Positions 47,271 to 59,310 of a stretch of DNA of 64,000 nucleotides are shown piece after piece. The position numbers and the translations under genes are program-made. The notes under the pieces are model-generated. The model worked only from the letters and a program-made list of their open reading frames with translations. It was not told where the DNA came from and made no database searches. Position 1 is the stretch's first letter, and each line of letters starts with the position of its first letter. The stretch lies in NCBI GenBank assembly GCA_022559845.1, contig CM040120.1:170606334-170670333 (forward strand), given 5' to 3'. This DNA is from Amorphophallus konjac. Its lineage: Eukaryota > Streptophyta > Magnoliopsida > Alismatales > Araceae.

Positions 47271-47989
47271 TCAAGCAGTCTGTAATGCCCCAAGTTTGTC
47301 GGACATTTTTTGGGTTCGGATCCGTGCATTTCGGATCAGTTTTGGAGGTCCCGAAACGTGTTCCGCGATTTCCGCGTGTTTTTCTCCAGCGAACCTACGG
47401 AACACCGTAGCAGGCGAACTGAGTTGTTCACCTACTCTGGGATGCTACCGATGCGACCGGGGTGTTCCGAGGATCGCAGAGGTATATTTTTCTATTTTTT
47501 GATATTTTTTGGAAAATCAGGATTTTCTATATAAACCTCATTTTCTTTTTTCTTTTTCTATTCTTCTTCTTTCTTCTTCTTCCTCCCTTCTCTCCCGTGA
47601 GAGCCCGCGGCCGACTCTCTCTCTCCCCCTCAAGCAGTCTGTAATGCCCCAAGTTTGTCGGACATTTTTTGGGTTCGGATCCGTGCATTTCGGATCAGTT
47701 TTGGAGGTCCCGAAACGTGTTCCGCGATTTCCGCGTGTTTTTCTCCAGCGAACCTACGGAACACCGTAGCAGGCGAACTGAGTTGTTCACCTACTCTGGG
47801 ATGCTACCGATGCGACCGGGGTGTTCCGAGGATCGCAGAGGTATATTTTTCTATTTTTTGATATTTTTTGGAAAATCAGGATTTTCTATATAAACCTCAT
47901 TTTCTTTTTTCTTTTTCTATTCTTCTTCTTTCTTCTTCTTCCTCCCTTCTCTCCCGTGAGAGCCCGCTGCCGACTCTCTCTCTCCCCCT
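47271..47989. repeat. 359-bp tandem duplication spanning the insertion junction of D
   Basis: The segment from 47271 to 47629 is repeated at 47630-47989 almost without change (for example GCCCGCGG versus GCCCGCTG near the end). Each copy begins with the host-LTR sequence TCAAGCAGTC followed by the D LTR start and contains its TATATAAA box (47528 and 47887). It therefore arose after insertion. Confidence 0.93.
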
Positions 47990-50227
47990 CTCCCATGGAT
48001 GCGGCGGCGTGCTCCCCTCCGGCTGCAGATGACGGTGGGCGACGGCGTGGCGGCATGGCGATCCCGGCGATGTTCGGTGCTCGGTGAGATCGTGGGAGCT
48101 CGCAAAGTTTCAAGCGGGTTTTTGAAGATCAATGGCGATCCGTCGCGTTTCGGGTGACCCTGAGGTAGGGTGACAATCCTTAGCTCGGTATTTACCTTCC
48201 CCGAGATTTCTCGGCCGAGACGAGGTCGAGAGAGGGCTATTTTGAGCCGGGAAGGGAAAACCATGAATTGCTATTTGAGTGCCCGATCTAGCGTTCTAAT
48301 CCGTGATTTCATGGTTTTTTGGCATCAAATGATGTATTGGGGGCTTGGGAACAAGTTTCCCTTTTGTGTCCCCTTCACCCGGGGGTGAATGGGGCGTGGA
48401 ACGGTATTTTTGGGTCATTCCCGCCGTTCTCAGTTTCACGGAGTGTACACGGTCGTAACATAAACCGTTTTTAGCCTTAAGCGGCCTTAGCTAGACCATT
48501 TTTGTCTTTGGGCAGTCCCCAGGTGGACCGTTTCCAGCTTGGGAGCATCTGTGGGGTAAGCGGTCACGCGACATACCGTTTAGCCCTGGGGCGGCCGAGT
48601 GTCCGACCATTTTTCCTCACAGGCCAGCGTGGTCATCGAGGCATTTTGACCATTGGCTTTTGACCGTTTGAGCTTTTTGGGAGTAAGCGGTCATAGGGAG
48701 ACCGTTTAGTTCCTCCATGCGGTCCCAGAGGGACCGTTTTTATTCTTAAACGGCCTCAAGGTGACCGTTTCTAGTTCCCTCAGTCCTAGAGTGAAGCGGT
48801 CCTGGGGAGACCGTCTACACGCTGAGGCGGCCCAGGAATGAACCGCTATTGCTTTGAACGGTCACTGAGAGACCGTTTCATTTTGTGGTAGATACAGGAC
48901 CGGGCGGTCCCAGGGGGACCATTTAGCTTCCTGGCGCGGCCTAGAGTGGACTACCTATATCCTTTGGGTGGTCCAGCTGTAGACCGTTTTTAGCAGAATG
49001 GTCCAGGGTGGACCGCTTCCTGTGTTCAGTCCAACGAGAGTTTATTTTTGCCGATTCGAGTCCTAGGTGAGTGGACCTCGATCCACGTGCTGACCCGTGG
49101 TCTGACTGATGCTGGGCATCATGTGGGGGCCCTGTGTTAGGGTGTCGTGGGGTCCCCGGAGGTGGTGTTCTCGGCTTGTGTCACCATAAGTCGGTGTCGG
49201 TACGAGGAGCGGTCCTTGTACTTTATCCGATTTAGACATTATTTTCCGTTGACTAGAGAGTCTACACCTTCAGTGAGCCTCCACTAGTTGTAGCCTTCCG
49301 ACACGTGTGTGGTCCCACCAGGGAGTGGTGGCGAGGCTACCCGAGAGACGGTTTTAGACTGGTTACCTTGGGCCTCCTACTGTGGCGGCTCGAGTCCGGG
49401 CTGGGAGGACGAACCAGCTAGAGGGCCTGGCGTAGCGTAGTTAGTCAGTGTGTGCACACGTGGTTGGGGACTGCGGACGCGTGCTGATGAGCATGACCCC
49501 GACTAGACCCTTGTCAGTGTTACTTATGTGTGTCTCATTTTCTGCCTGGGGCGAGTAGGGAGACACTGTGGCGCGGTGTAAGCCGTCACAGGACGCATCC
49601 GGCTATGTTTCTAGTGGACGGTACTCCTGTCTCTGTTTGGTAATGACTCTTGGGTTTTTGATGAGTTGTCTTGATTTTCATGCCGTGCGTTCGATACTAG
49701 GCGTAGTAGAGCTTTCCTATTTATTTATTCATGTAGCTCCCTATTTTACGTCCTGCTAGTGGTAGCTTGTAGTTACTTTCCGCGCAGTTTCTCAGTTTGC
49801 GAGGTAGGGACCGGATGATCCCTACTGAGCCTTTTGTTATGAGGTTCATTCCCTGCGTATTTTTCGCGTTTCAGGTGAGACGAGGCTTCAGGGGAGCGCT
49901 TCCGAGGCTCCACGTGGTTCAGGTGCCCAGGGTTAGTTGCCAGTTCCGGGGTATGCCCCGCATTATTGTACCTTTTCTCTTTGGAATGTACTAGTTATTG
50001 ACTACTGTTATATTTAGACTGCTATTATATTGTGGACCATGTAATTTGATTAATGTCATTCATTATTTCCTACTTATTCTTATTAACTGTGTAGTTCTGC
50101 AATTATTTTAGATTCTTGTGTATTTCCACACCATCCCTTTAACCCTTCCGAGCTTTCGGGCTCGTGGGTGGCGGTTTGAGATTCAGGATATCGGGCCTTC
50201 CTGATATTCAGATCTCAGGTCGTTATA
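47640..50227 (+). repeat. 5' LTR of element D
   Basis: About 2.6 kb from the second start copy. The region 48440-49020 has about twelve inverted motifs of the form GCGGTC-spacer-GACCGTTT. A CT-rich leader follows the TATA box. Confidence 0.85.
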
Positions 50228-50392
50228 GTTGGTATTAGAGCATCGGTTGTGGATATATATAAGAATCATAAATAACTGCAGTGGTCTACTTGTCCACAAT
50301 GATGATGTGCAGTCGGCACTGGCTTAGGGCACCGTGTGTTTTATTGATTTCACTATTTTTCCGTGTCTTCTATCTTTTTGCAACAAGTGAGC

Positions 50393-51540
50393 ATGGTGCC
50401 GAGGTGGAGGCCACGCTCTCAGTAGGAACAATCGATAGAGGAGCAGAGTAGAGTGCCACCAGTTACCACTGAGGCAGGGGATGCAGCGAGAGTTCCGGGG
50501 GCAAAGGATTTCTTTCGGAGTATGTTTCAGTTCATGTCTCAGCAGTTCGGCGGAGATGGTAGTGAGGGCTCATCTAGGGGTGGGCCTAGCCAGACCCAGA
50601 TGTGGCCGAAGTTTGGCTTGATGAGATGGAGAGAGTGTTCAGTTCCATGAACTGTGCCGAGGAGGACAAGGTGATGTTGGCCTGCAACCAGTTGTAGGGT
50701 TCGGCTCAAGCTTGGTGGTCTTCAGAGTGGAAGACGTCCTTTCAATCTCGCTCTCTTCAGCAGATTGTGTGGCAGGACTTTGTGAGAGTCTTCGAGCGTA
50801 CTTACTGTCCATCCTATGTTGGTACGCAGAAGATGCGTCAGTTTCTGGAGCTTGTTTAGGGTGATATGTCAGTGTTGCAGTACAGGGCTCAGTTTTTTGA
50901 GTTGGACCATTATGCTCCCCATATCATGGAGAATGAGGGGCTGAAGACCGAGCATTTTGTCCAAGGTTTGAGGCAGGATCTAAGGCACCTTTTGATGGCG
51001 AACGCTGCTTCTGATTTGGAGATGGCTTCCCGTGTGGCGGCATCACTGGAGCTGGGTATGCAGAAGATCCGAGGACAGGTTGGCCAGGGGCAGTCCCAGT
51101 TAGGACGCAGCCAGCAGACGGCTACCCAGTAGTAGAGTACCTTTCAGCACGCTACGGGTAGTTCAGGAGCATCGGTGCCGGTGACGTCAGCGACAAGATC
51201 TGTGACTTTTGGCTAGAAGGTTAGGAAGTTCTTCAGGAAGAACTTTGGAAAGAAGCACAAGGATCAGAGGCAGGCGTCTGCGGGTAGTGTTCAATAGTCG
51301 ATTCCTTATCAGTGCCAGGGATCAGTTGGTGGTTCGCGGGAGGCGTGTCCCCGGTGTGGCGGTTCTCATCAACTTAGGTAGTGCACGGCACCAGTGATTT
51401 GTTTTAAATGTGACCAGGCGGGGCATATGGCGCGTGACTGTCCTTCGAGGCCGCAGCAGCAGTAGTACCCTCAGCAGCAGCAACCACAGCAGCAGGGGCA
51501 GTATCCGCCACTACCCAGGTCAGCGAGCGTGGGCTGTCAG
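50393..51540 (+). pseudogene. Gag of element D, broken
   Basis: It starts MVPRWRPRSQ and then hits TAG. Further frames give QYRAQFFELDHYAPHIMENE, FVQGLRQDLRHLL and an LEMASRVAASLELG helix. A complete zinc knuckle, CFKCDQAGHMARDC, lies near 51398-51439, followed by a glutamine-rich tract. At least one frameshift (near 50600) and several TAG stops are present. It is similar in design to the Tekay gag at 17513. Confidence 0.83.
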
Positions 51541-51596
51541 AGGTCTCGTGGCACGATTACACACATTTTTCAGGTTCACATCCGTGCGTCTTTTCC

Positions 51597-51997
51597 GCGT
51601 TATGAGGCACATTCCCTGCGTGCTTTCCGCGTTTCAGGTGAGATGAGGCTTCAGGGGAGCGCTTCCGAGGCTCCACGTGGTTCAGGTGCCCTGGGTTAGT
51701 TGCCAGTTGCCAGTTCCGAGGTATGCCCCGCGTAGTTGTACCTTTTATCTTTAGACTGTACTAGTTGTGGACTATTGTTATATTTAGAATGTTGTTATAT
51801 TGTGGAGCATGTAATTTGATTAATGTCATTCATTATTTCCTACTTATTCTTATTAACTATGTAGTTCTACAATTATTTTGGATTCTTGTGTATTTTGACA
51901 CCATCCCGTTAATCCTTCCGAGCCTTCGGGCTCGTGGGTGGCGGTTTGAGATTCAGGATATCGGGCCTTCTCGGTATTCGGATCTCGGGTCGTTACA
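51597..51997 (+). repeat. 3' LTR remnant of element D
   Basis: It matches the last part of the 5' LTR (about 49835-50227), including CGTTTCAGGTGAGA and GGTATGCCCCGC, and ends at the target duplication. Confidence 0.88.
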
Positions 51998-52996
51998 CAG
52001 TCACTGGTAGGACCGTTTTAAAAACTAAGATCCGTCAGTGGTGAACTCCGACAGACCTTGACTAAAACAACGATTGCGATCAATATAGTGAACGAAATTT
52101 AGGCAAATTGGTATTATTGGAAAGAGCATTCAAAGATAAATAAGATAATGTGCTTTAATTAGGGTTTAGGCTAAGATAAACCAACATAATACAGACTTAA
52201 AGTGAAAGCAACTTCTCGGATATACCTCTGAGTAAAACCACAAATTCGATCAACATGGTATACTAAAATTAGGCAAACTAGTATCAATTGAAAGAGAACG
52301 GAAAGACGAACAAGATGGCATATTTTATTATCGGTTCAGCCTGAGAGAAACCTACCTTAGATCAACGAGAAGTGAACGGGAAGAAGTCATCGGAACCCTA
52401 ACTTAAACCACCCTAAACGCCAAAATCCTCCCACGATCGAGCACACCACCAACCGCCGAAGCAAATAGGGTTTCTAGGGATGAGGGACACCTATTTATAG
52501 AATCTATTGAGGCTTATAGCGATCGAATCGATTTAAGAGTCCAAAGAGGGGAAAACGGCGAGAAACTCGGGGTCGATCAAATCCACCACCGTTGCGTCAA
52601 AATGGAGGGTTTAGGGTTAGGGTTTAGTGAGGGAAATCGATCACCTAGTATGGGCCAAGAGATTAGGTTCAATTAAAGCCCATAAGAGCTCAAATTAAGG
52701 CCTAATTGGATTGGATTTGGGCGGGGTTGGTCTAAGTCCGATTTAGCCTAATTCTCTGATTTTGGGCTTAAACCAAATTTTATTTGGGCCTCTTTCTTTA
52801 TACAAAGTTGCTGGAAATGTTGATTTCTACCAAATACATTTTTTTTCATATTTTTATTAAAATTTTGAAATTTAGGTTCAGAAGATAATATTATCTTATT
52901 CATTTAAAAATTCAGTTTAAATAAACATTATTATTTTACTCACGTAAAAATTTAGATATTATTATTTTATTTATTCAAAAAAATTGGGTTACTACA

Positions 52997-55467
52997 TATT
53001 TGGTCCTACCAGAACTCAAAGCTTCAATGGCAAGAGATTTGGGTATGTAATTGTGGATGACTTCACTAGGTTTGCATGGATATTCTTTCTAGCTCACAAA
53101 AATTATGCATTTTATGAATTCCAACATTTCTTCAACAAAATAAAATAGGAAGGTAGGCGCAAAGTTTGCATCATTCAATCTGATCATGGGGGAGAATTTG
53201 AAAATACACTATTTTCATATTTCTGCAATAAAGGACTGACTCATAAGTTTTCCTCTCCCAAGACCCCAGAACCAAATAGAGATGTGGAGAGGAGAAAGAG
53301 AACAATCGTGGAGATAACAAGAACCATGTTAATTGAAAGTCAACTTCCATGGAAATTTTGGGCAGAAGCTGTAAATACAACCTGTTACATAATTAACAGG
53401 GCTATGGTAAGACCTGTCCACAAGAAAACTCAATATGAATTGTTGAAGGGTAAGAGACCGAACTTGGCTTATTTCAAGATTTTTGGTTTCAAATTCTTCA
53501 TTCACAATAATGATAAAAGGGACTTTGATAAGTTTGAAGCCAAGAGCAGTCCAAGGAATTTCTTGGGGTAATCCAAAAAGTCAAGAGCTTATAGAGTTTT
53601 TAACATTCATGATCAGTCAGTAGAGGAATCTCCCCATGTAATATTTGATGAATCATTTCACTGTGCTGACCAAAGTGATGATGATAGGATAGAGAAAGAG
53701 GATGGATAATTCCTGGAGGAAAAGCCAGATGCAGAACCACTTGAACTAGCTGCAGAGACTGACATAAAGCAAGGTCGGTCGACTGAACTAGTTCATCAGT
53801 CGACCGAACAAGGTGAGTCTTCAAATAACATCAGATTTTTGAAAGATCATCCTCCTCACAATATTATAGGAAATTTGCATGATCCCCCTAAGACTAGATC
53901 CTTCCATAGAGAAATCAATAATTAGGACCTAGTAGCATTAGTCTCGCAAATCGAACCCAAATCCATAGAAGAAGCTTTAAAAGATGAATCATGGATAAAT
54001 GCCATGCATGAAGAATTGGGTCAATTTGACAGAAATAAAGTTTGGACCTTGGTTCCCAGACCTGAAAATTACTCTATCATAGAAACTAGGTGGGTGTTTA
54101 GGAATAAAGTGAATGAAGATGGAATAATCTCTACGAATAAAGCAAGGCTGGTAGCTAAGGGGTATAATCAAGAATTGGTGGTAGATTTTGATGAATCCTA
54201 TGCACCAGTTTCTAGGATGGAAGCCATTAGAATCTTAATATCTTTTGCATGCTCTTATAACATAAAACTTTAACAAATGGACATGAAGAGTGGTTTTTTA
54301 AATGGTGTCATAAAAGAAGAAGTTTATGTTGAGCAACCCCCAGGTTTTGAATCATCTATGCTACCTAACCATGTTTTCAGATTAAATAAAGCACTGTATG
54401 GATTGAAACAAGCCCCACGGGCTTTGTATGACAGATTGACTGATTTTCTGCTCAGTAAAGGGTACTACAGAGGTAAGGTTGATTAGACCCTGTTCACCAA
54501 AAATGTGAATCAGAAAATCATCCTAGTTCAGGTATATGTTGATGATATTGTATTTGGTTCTACAAGTTCTGAACTTTCTGATGAATTTGTAAATCTAATG
54601 TCTAAAGAATTTGAAATGAGCTTAGTTGGTGATTTGCAATACTTTCTTGGTCTTCAGGTTAAACAAACGAAAGATGGATGTTTCATTAGCCAGACCAAGT
54701 ATGCATTGGAAATCTTGAAAAGATTCAGCATGGACAAGTTGAAACACATGACTACACCAATGGGAGCAAATACATCATTGGATGCTGATGAGTTAGGTAA
54801 ATCAGTGGATGTAAAACTTTACAGAGGTATGATTGGCTCATTGCTCTATCTCACTGTTTCCAGACCTGACATTCAATTCAGTGTGTGTTTGTGTGCAAGG
54901 TTTCAAGAATCACATCTTTGTGCTGTTAAAGGAATTTTTAGATACATTGATGGCATACACAACTTAGGCTTATGGTTTCCTGCATCATGTAACTTAGACT
55001 TGGTTTCATACACTGATGCAGATTATGCTGGGTGCAAACTAGATAGGAAAGGCATGAGTGGATACTGTCAGTTCCTAGGTAGATGTCTAGTTTCTTGGGC
55101 CTCCAAGAAACAACACTCAGTAGCTCTTTCAACTACAGAGGCTGAGTATGTAGCTGTTGGTAGTTGTGGCACATAGGTCACATGGATTAAACACCAGCTA
55201 CAAGACTATAATATAGATCTTGGCTGCACACCCATCTACTATGATAATACCAGTGCTATAAACCTATCTAAAAACCCAATTCAACACTCTTGCTCAAAAC
55301 ACATTGACATTAGACACCATTTTATAAGAGATGAGGTTTCAAAGAAAAACTTTGAATTGATCCATGTAGGCACAGCATATCAGATTGCAGATATCTTCAC
55401 TAAACCACTGGATCGTGAAAAAATTTCCACCTTGAGAAGAGAGTTAGGCCTTTTCAGATCATCCTAA
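52997..55467 (+). pseudogene. Sirevirus pol: partial integrase, RT and RNase H
   Basis: It begins inside the integrase core (FGPTRTQSFNG, YVIVDDFTRF, SDHGGEFEN, then VERRKRTIVE). The HHCC zinc domain, protease and gag are lost beyond the H insertion. The Ty1/copia reverse transcriptase follows: [11 protein letters not shown] near 54148, MDMKSGFLNG near 54277, LYGLKQAPRA near 54396 and YVDDIVFG near 54535. RNase H has YTDADYAGCKLDRKGMSGY near 55009 and ADIFTKPL near 55390. Seven in-frame stops (53146, 53569, 53707, 53923, 54271, 54484, 55174) break it, but there is no frameshift. Its place before a long non-coding spacer and a palindrome-rich LTR fits the Sirevirus lineage. Confidence 0.92.
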
Positions 55468-57306
55468 ATCTATTAACCTCTCTTGATATCAGTCAGTTGT
55501 CCGTGTCTGTCTGTAGCTGCAATAAGTAAGGGGGAGCTAGTCCCACTGTCTATCTTCAGAGTGTCAAATCTTGTCTCTCCTTCATTACTTGTTGATAACA
55601 ATCCTATGGTATATCAAATTGTGGTCTCCTAAAGGACAGATCAGGTCTGTCTAGAAGTTTCCACAATGCGTAGAGTGTTATAACTCTGCCAAGTACCAAG
55701 GGAAGTTAATGCATGCAATCAGTTTGCTCAAATTCTTGTGTCCATAAATTCTGATTGTCAGGGGGAGCAATCATAGTCATTTTCGTTTATTTGTCAGTTT
55801 CTCTTTCTCTATCAGTCATCTCAGTTGTCTTAGAAATGATTGTAAAATCAGAGTCAATTTTCTCTATGTAGTTTGATCCGAGCTGACATCGCTCTTTGAA
55901 TAAATTTCATGTTCTCAAAATTCCACGTGAGATAATTCTGAGTCTCCAATAGTTTTTTTCACAGACTCGAAGAATTCTACAATTCAGAATCTTCCTAAAT
56001 GGACAAAGCTTAAGTATGTTGGCCATACTAAGTCTAGTGGTTTAAGATTCATAACCCTGTAAAGACTGAAAAGTTTTCTGAAGAATATCTCTATACATAA
56101 CAAATGGGTTAAGAACATTCGTAAAATATTGTGTCCTGAGAATCTTTAAAAGCTTGAAACTTGAAGAGTAGGGAGACAACTCTAGTTCAAAATCATCATA
56201 TTCAGTATTGTCTTCAAACATTAAACCAATCTCATGCATTCAAAAAGGGGTTAACAAAATTTCAGAGCAATGGTTATGGTTTACTGAGAAACCAATCATC
56301 CTTCACCGTGAAGTGAAGAGAGCTATGTTATGAAGTGTCAAACTATCTCTGATTAAAAACTATTGTTCAAAAAAATCATGACAGAGCAATGACACAGTGT
56401 GTTGAGTAACTGGGTCACTTCACCTGAGACGTGTTGTGCTTCACGTAAAAAGACACTACTCTTGTTAACTCTACTCTTTCAGAAGCAAAAAGGTTACCAC
56501 ACTGAGTAACTGGGGATTCCCGCATCTAAAAAATGTGCCTCCTCATGTCAAAAGGTGTGGATTCAACAAGATTGCTCAGATAAGAAAAAGTGTCTATCTT
56601 AGAAAAGTTGTTTAAAGAAGAAATTCATGTCAGTGAACCCCACAATAACTTCAACATGAATTGGTATATCATGTTTGTCTTCAATACTACTTGTAGATCA
56701 TCCAAGAGGAGTCTCTGGAAATTTCTGAGTAAAGCTGAGAGTTAGGTTCTCAAGACTAATATATCCCACTGTTCTTTCTCCATTATTAATGTATGCAGAA
56801 CCCTCAGATACCTTAGCAAGCCTTTATGGATTATTGGTCCTAAACCATTCTGATTAATCTAGTTAACACACTTATCTTCCTACAGGATGGTTTCTAAAAC
56901 CAGTCTGATAACTTGTCTATGAACTCAATGTTTCTGACACTCAGAATATAGCCTTCTCTCTGCATCTCTCTGCACGATAACCTTCCCACTAAATATTTTT
57001 TTTATGATGTCAAAGGGGGAGAGAGTTTAGTGTTTTTTTGTGGTATGTTGAGTCCTGATTCCTTGAGCTTGCTTGTTATTGAGTCCTGATTCCTTGAGTT
57101 TGCTTGTTGTTGAGTCCTGATTCCTTGAGCCTGCTTGAGTTGCTTGAGTTTGCTTCTGTCTGTTGACTCTTCTATCAAGTTGAAATCTTTGAATGATGAC
57201 TGTAGTGATTGCCCTAACTATCCACTCAAAGGAGACAAAAATTTCTTGATTCATTTTAAGATTCAATAACTCATATTGTTGTTGCCATAATCAAAAAGGG
57301 GGAGAA
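55468..57306 (+). other. Sirevirus 3' non-coding spacer with multiple polypurine tracts
   Basis: No convincing coding frame. Four AAGGGGGAG-like purine tracts occur at 55527-55537, 55758-55768, 57012-57023 and 57293-57305; the last abuts the LTR and is the functional one. A 34-bp unit, GAGTCCTGATTCCTTGAG plus GTTTGCTTGTT-like sequence, is repeated about three times at 57049-57150. Confidence 0.8.
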
Positions 57307-59310
57307 TGTTGCATCTCATGTGTTTTGATGATGTCAGTACAATTATAAGTCAATTAGGTTGAATCATTTGATTTGAATCTTAAATCTTCCTAGCAATGCA
57401 TGGAGAGTCAAGCATGTGCCTTTTAAGACTGTTCAACTAACTAAATAATCAATTGCAGGTTGATGGAGTAAGCTTTGCATTTCAGAAGTCAAAGGGATTA
57501 AATTTGATGAAGATCAAAGTCTAGAGTCGACGCAAGATTCAAATGGAGTTGACCCAGGCAACTAAACCACAACATGTTTTTGATAGAAGTTAAAAGAGGA
57601 GTCGACACCTAGAGTCGACCCCAGATCACAAGCGTTCTGTTATAACAGCAGAAGTGTTGATGGAGTCGACCCCAGTTAGTGTTAGAGTTGACACCAAACT
57701 TCAAATTCTTTGTTCAAATTTAGACATGGTGATTAAACGGAGTCTACGCCACCAGAAGAGAGTCGACGTAATGATTGAAGTCCTTCAAGTCAAGCAATCA
57801 AAAATTGGAAGAAGAGGAGTCAACTCTAAGATGAAGTAGAGCCGACTCAGCAGCAGCTTCGCAAGTAAAATGGAGAACTCATCTGATAATGAGGTCGACA
57901 CCAGGAACATCACGGAGTCAACACGACTGGTAGATTGCTTTTAAAATCAAAGAAGAGTCGACTCTCAGAGTCGACCCCTGTTGAGAAGCGTTCTTTCTGA
58001 GCATTATCTTGAGAAGAGAGTCGATGTCGTGGAGGATGCGCGTTGACACAGCCCATGATGTCCAGTAAGACACGCAAGGAACTCAAGTTAAACATGTGCC
58101 TTCGACCGTAAATCATTGGCACGTGATCCAACCCATGTGGCTATGCTCTGGAAGGTTCCTAAGTGTCAGAATATTCTCTCCGACACCTAGACCAATAGCT
58201 TAATTTGTCTTTGGATCAGATATCCCGGGAAAAGGTTATCCTCTACTCTATATATATGAGGTCTTTCTTAAAAGGGGAGGCTGCTACCTTCAAAAAGAGA
58301 AGACTCCATCAGAGAGGAAGAAAGCCACTCCGTGAACAAGAAAGAGAGAGATAAAAAAAAAGAGAGTGGATCTGGTTGTAGCCCAGTTCGAGAGAAGCTG
58401 ATTTTTGCCCATAATTGTTTTCTAGAAAAGGCTCTCAAACTCCATTCAGAGCTACATCTATATTTCTGCTTTTGCTTTTATTTTTTTTACTTTATTCCAT
58501 TGAGTGTTTCAGACCGTCTAGTGTTTCTCTGATAGTGCATTGTTGCACTGATCAAAAGTGTGATTAGTTTATACTAATCACGATCTGGTTCGTGGACCAG
58601 AGTGTTGAGGAAGAGTCCTCGTGCGCTGATTTACAGGGTGTTTCTAATCTTACTGGGGGTAGGATCAAGGGTGTGCTCAGCAGATTGTTGAGAACGGTTT
58701 CCCTCTAAAATTTCAGAAGAAGGGAGGAGGGTGTTCCTCTGAACCAAAGCTGTGTGATCAGCATTTGTTGCAGACTGAGTCTGCATTTCTTATCTTTGAG
58801 CAAGGGAAGCCTCATCCTGATAAGGTGAGGGGTGGACGTATATTATTGGAAGCAATCGAACCACCTAAAAAATTTCTGTGTATTGTGGCTTGGATGCTTA
58901 TCTTCTACCTCAATTCTTCCTCAACCTATCTGGTATATGAAAAGGTGGGCTAGAACGATAGGTCAGGCCTATCTAAAAGGTTGCACTGTGCGTGAGGATG
59001 ATCTTGGATCCAACCTCTGTCTCGTATCAGTAAGGTTGCAAGTTGATTCCTATTGAATGTGCTTCATGCGTTCCTTTCGTATTTGCTAGAAGTCAAATTG
59101 ACTGCGCTGCATTCAATTATCAATTCAGTCTGTCATTATCTTGCACACCACATGTTTGATGCTTGTTTTCAACTTAACTGCCACTGGTTTATTGCTTAAT
59201 TTGTGAGCTATTCATATTCAGTAGATAACTGCTTCTATTAATTTTTTATTTCCAAATTTGTAGGACTGATCTATTCACCCCCCCCTCTAGATCGGTCCTG
59301 CCACTCATCA
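57307..59310 (+). repeat. 3' LTR of Sirevirus
   Basis: It starts TGTTGCATCTCATGTGTTTT after the polypurine tract and ends near 59307-59310 (..ACTCATCA). From 57530 to 58040 it holds about a dozen GAGTCGAC-like motifs, some paired as palindromes. A TATA box (TATATATATG) is at 58249-58258. The 3' part has the GTGGACGTA, GAACCACCTAAAAA and TTCACCCCCCC blocks shared with 1-923 and 18096-21273. The exact 3' end is uncertain by a few bases. Confidence 0.85.

Larger units (their letters stand above)
47281..51997 (+). mobile_element. Decayed Ty3/gypsy element D
   Basis: It starts TGTAATGCCCC and ends CGTTACA, with CAGTC target duplications (47276-47280 and 51998-52002). The layout is 5' LTR to 50227, primer site TGGTATTAGAGC near 50230 (one change from the usual TGGTATCAGAGC), a broken gag, then directly the last 400 bp of the 3' LTR (51597-51997). 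All of pol and most of the 3' LTR are deleted. Confidence 0.9.
45081..52996 (-). mobile_element. 5' LTR of gypsy element H, interrupted by element D
   Basis: On the minus strand the LTR begins TGTAGTAACCC (52996) and ends GGGGCGTGACA (45081). Removing element D (47281-51997) and one CAGTC leaves about 3.2 kb. A TATA box (TCTATAAATAGG, minus strand) lies near 52491-52502, so U3 is about 500 bp and most of the LTR would be transcribed. GGTC..GACC inverted motifs occur in it, for example near 46360 and 46992. The right edge abuts Sirevirus integrase sequence. Confidence 0.85.

Noticed and set aside
47281..48000. Two adjacent retrotransposon insertions at the same site
   Set aside because: The repeat includes 10 bp of flanking host-LTR sequence, which fits a tandem duplication after one insertion.
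52611..52632. Telomere-like GGGTTTAGGGTTAGGGTTTAG
   Set aside because: Only about three units inside an LTR; too short for an interstitial telomere and probably a chance or promoter telo-box motif.
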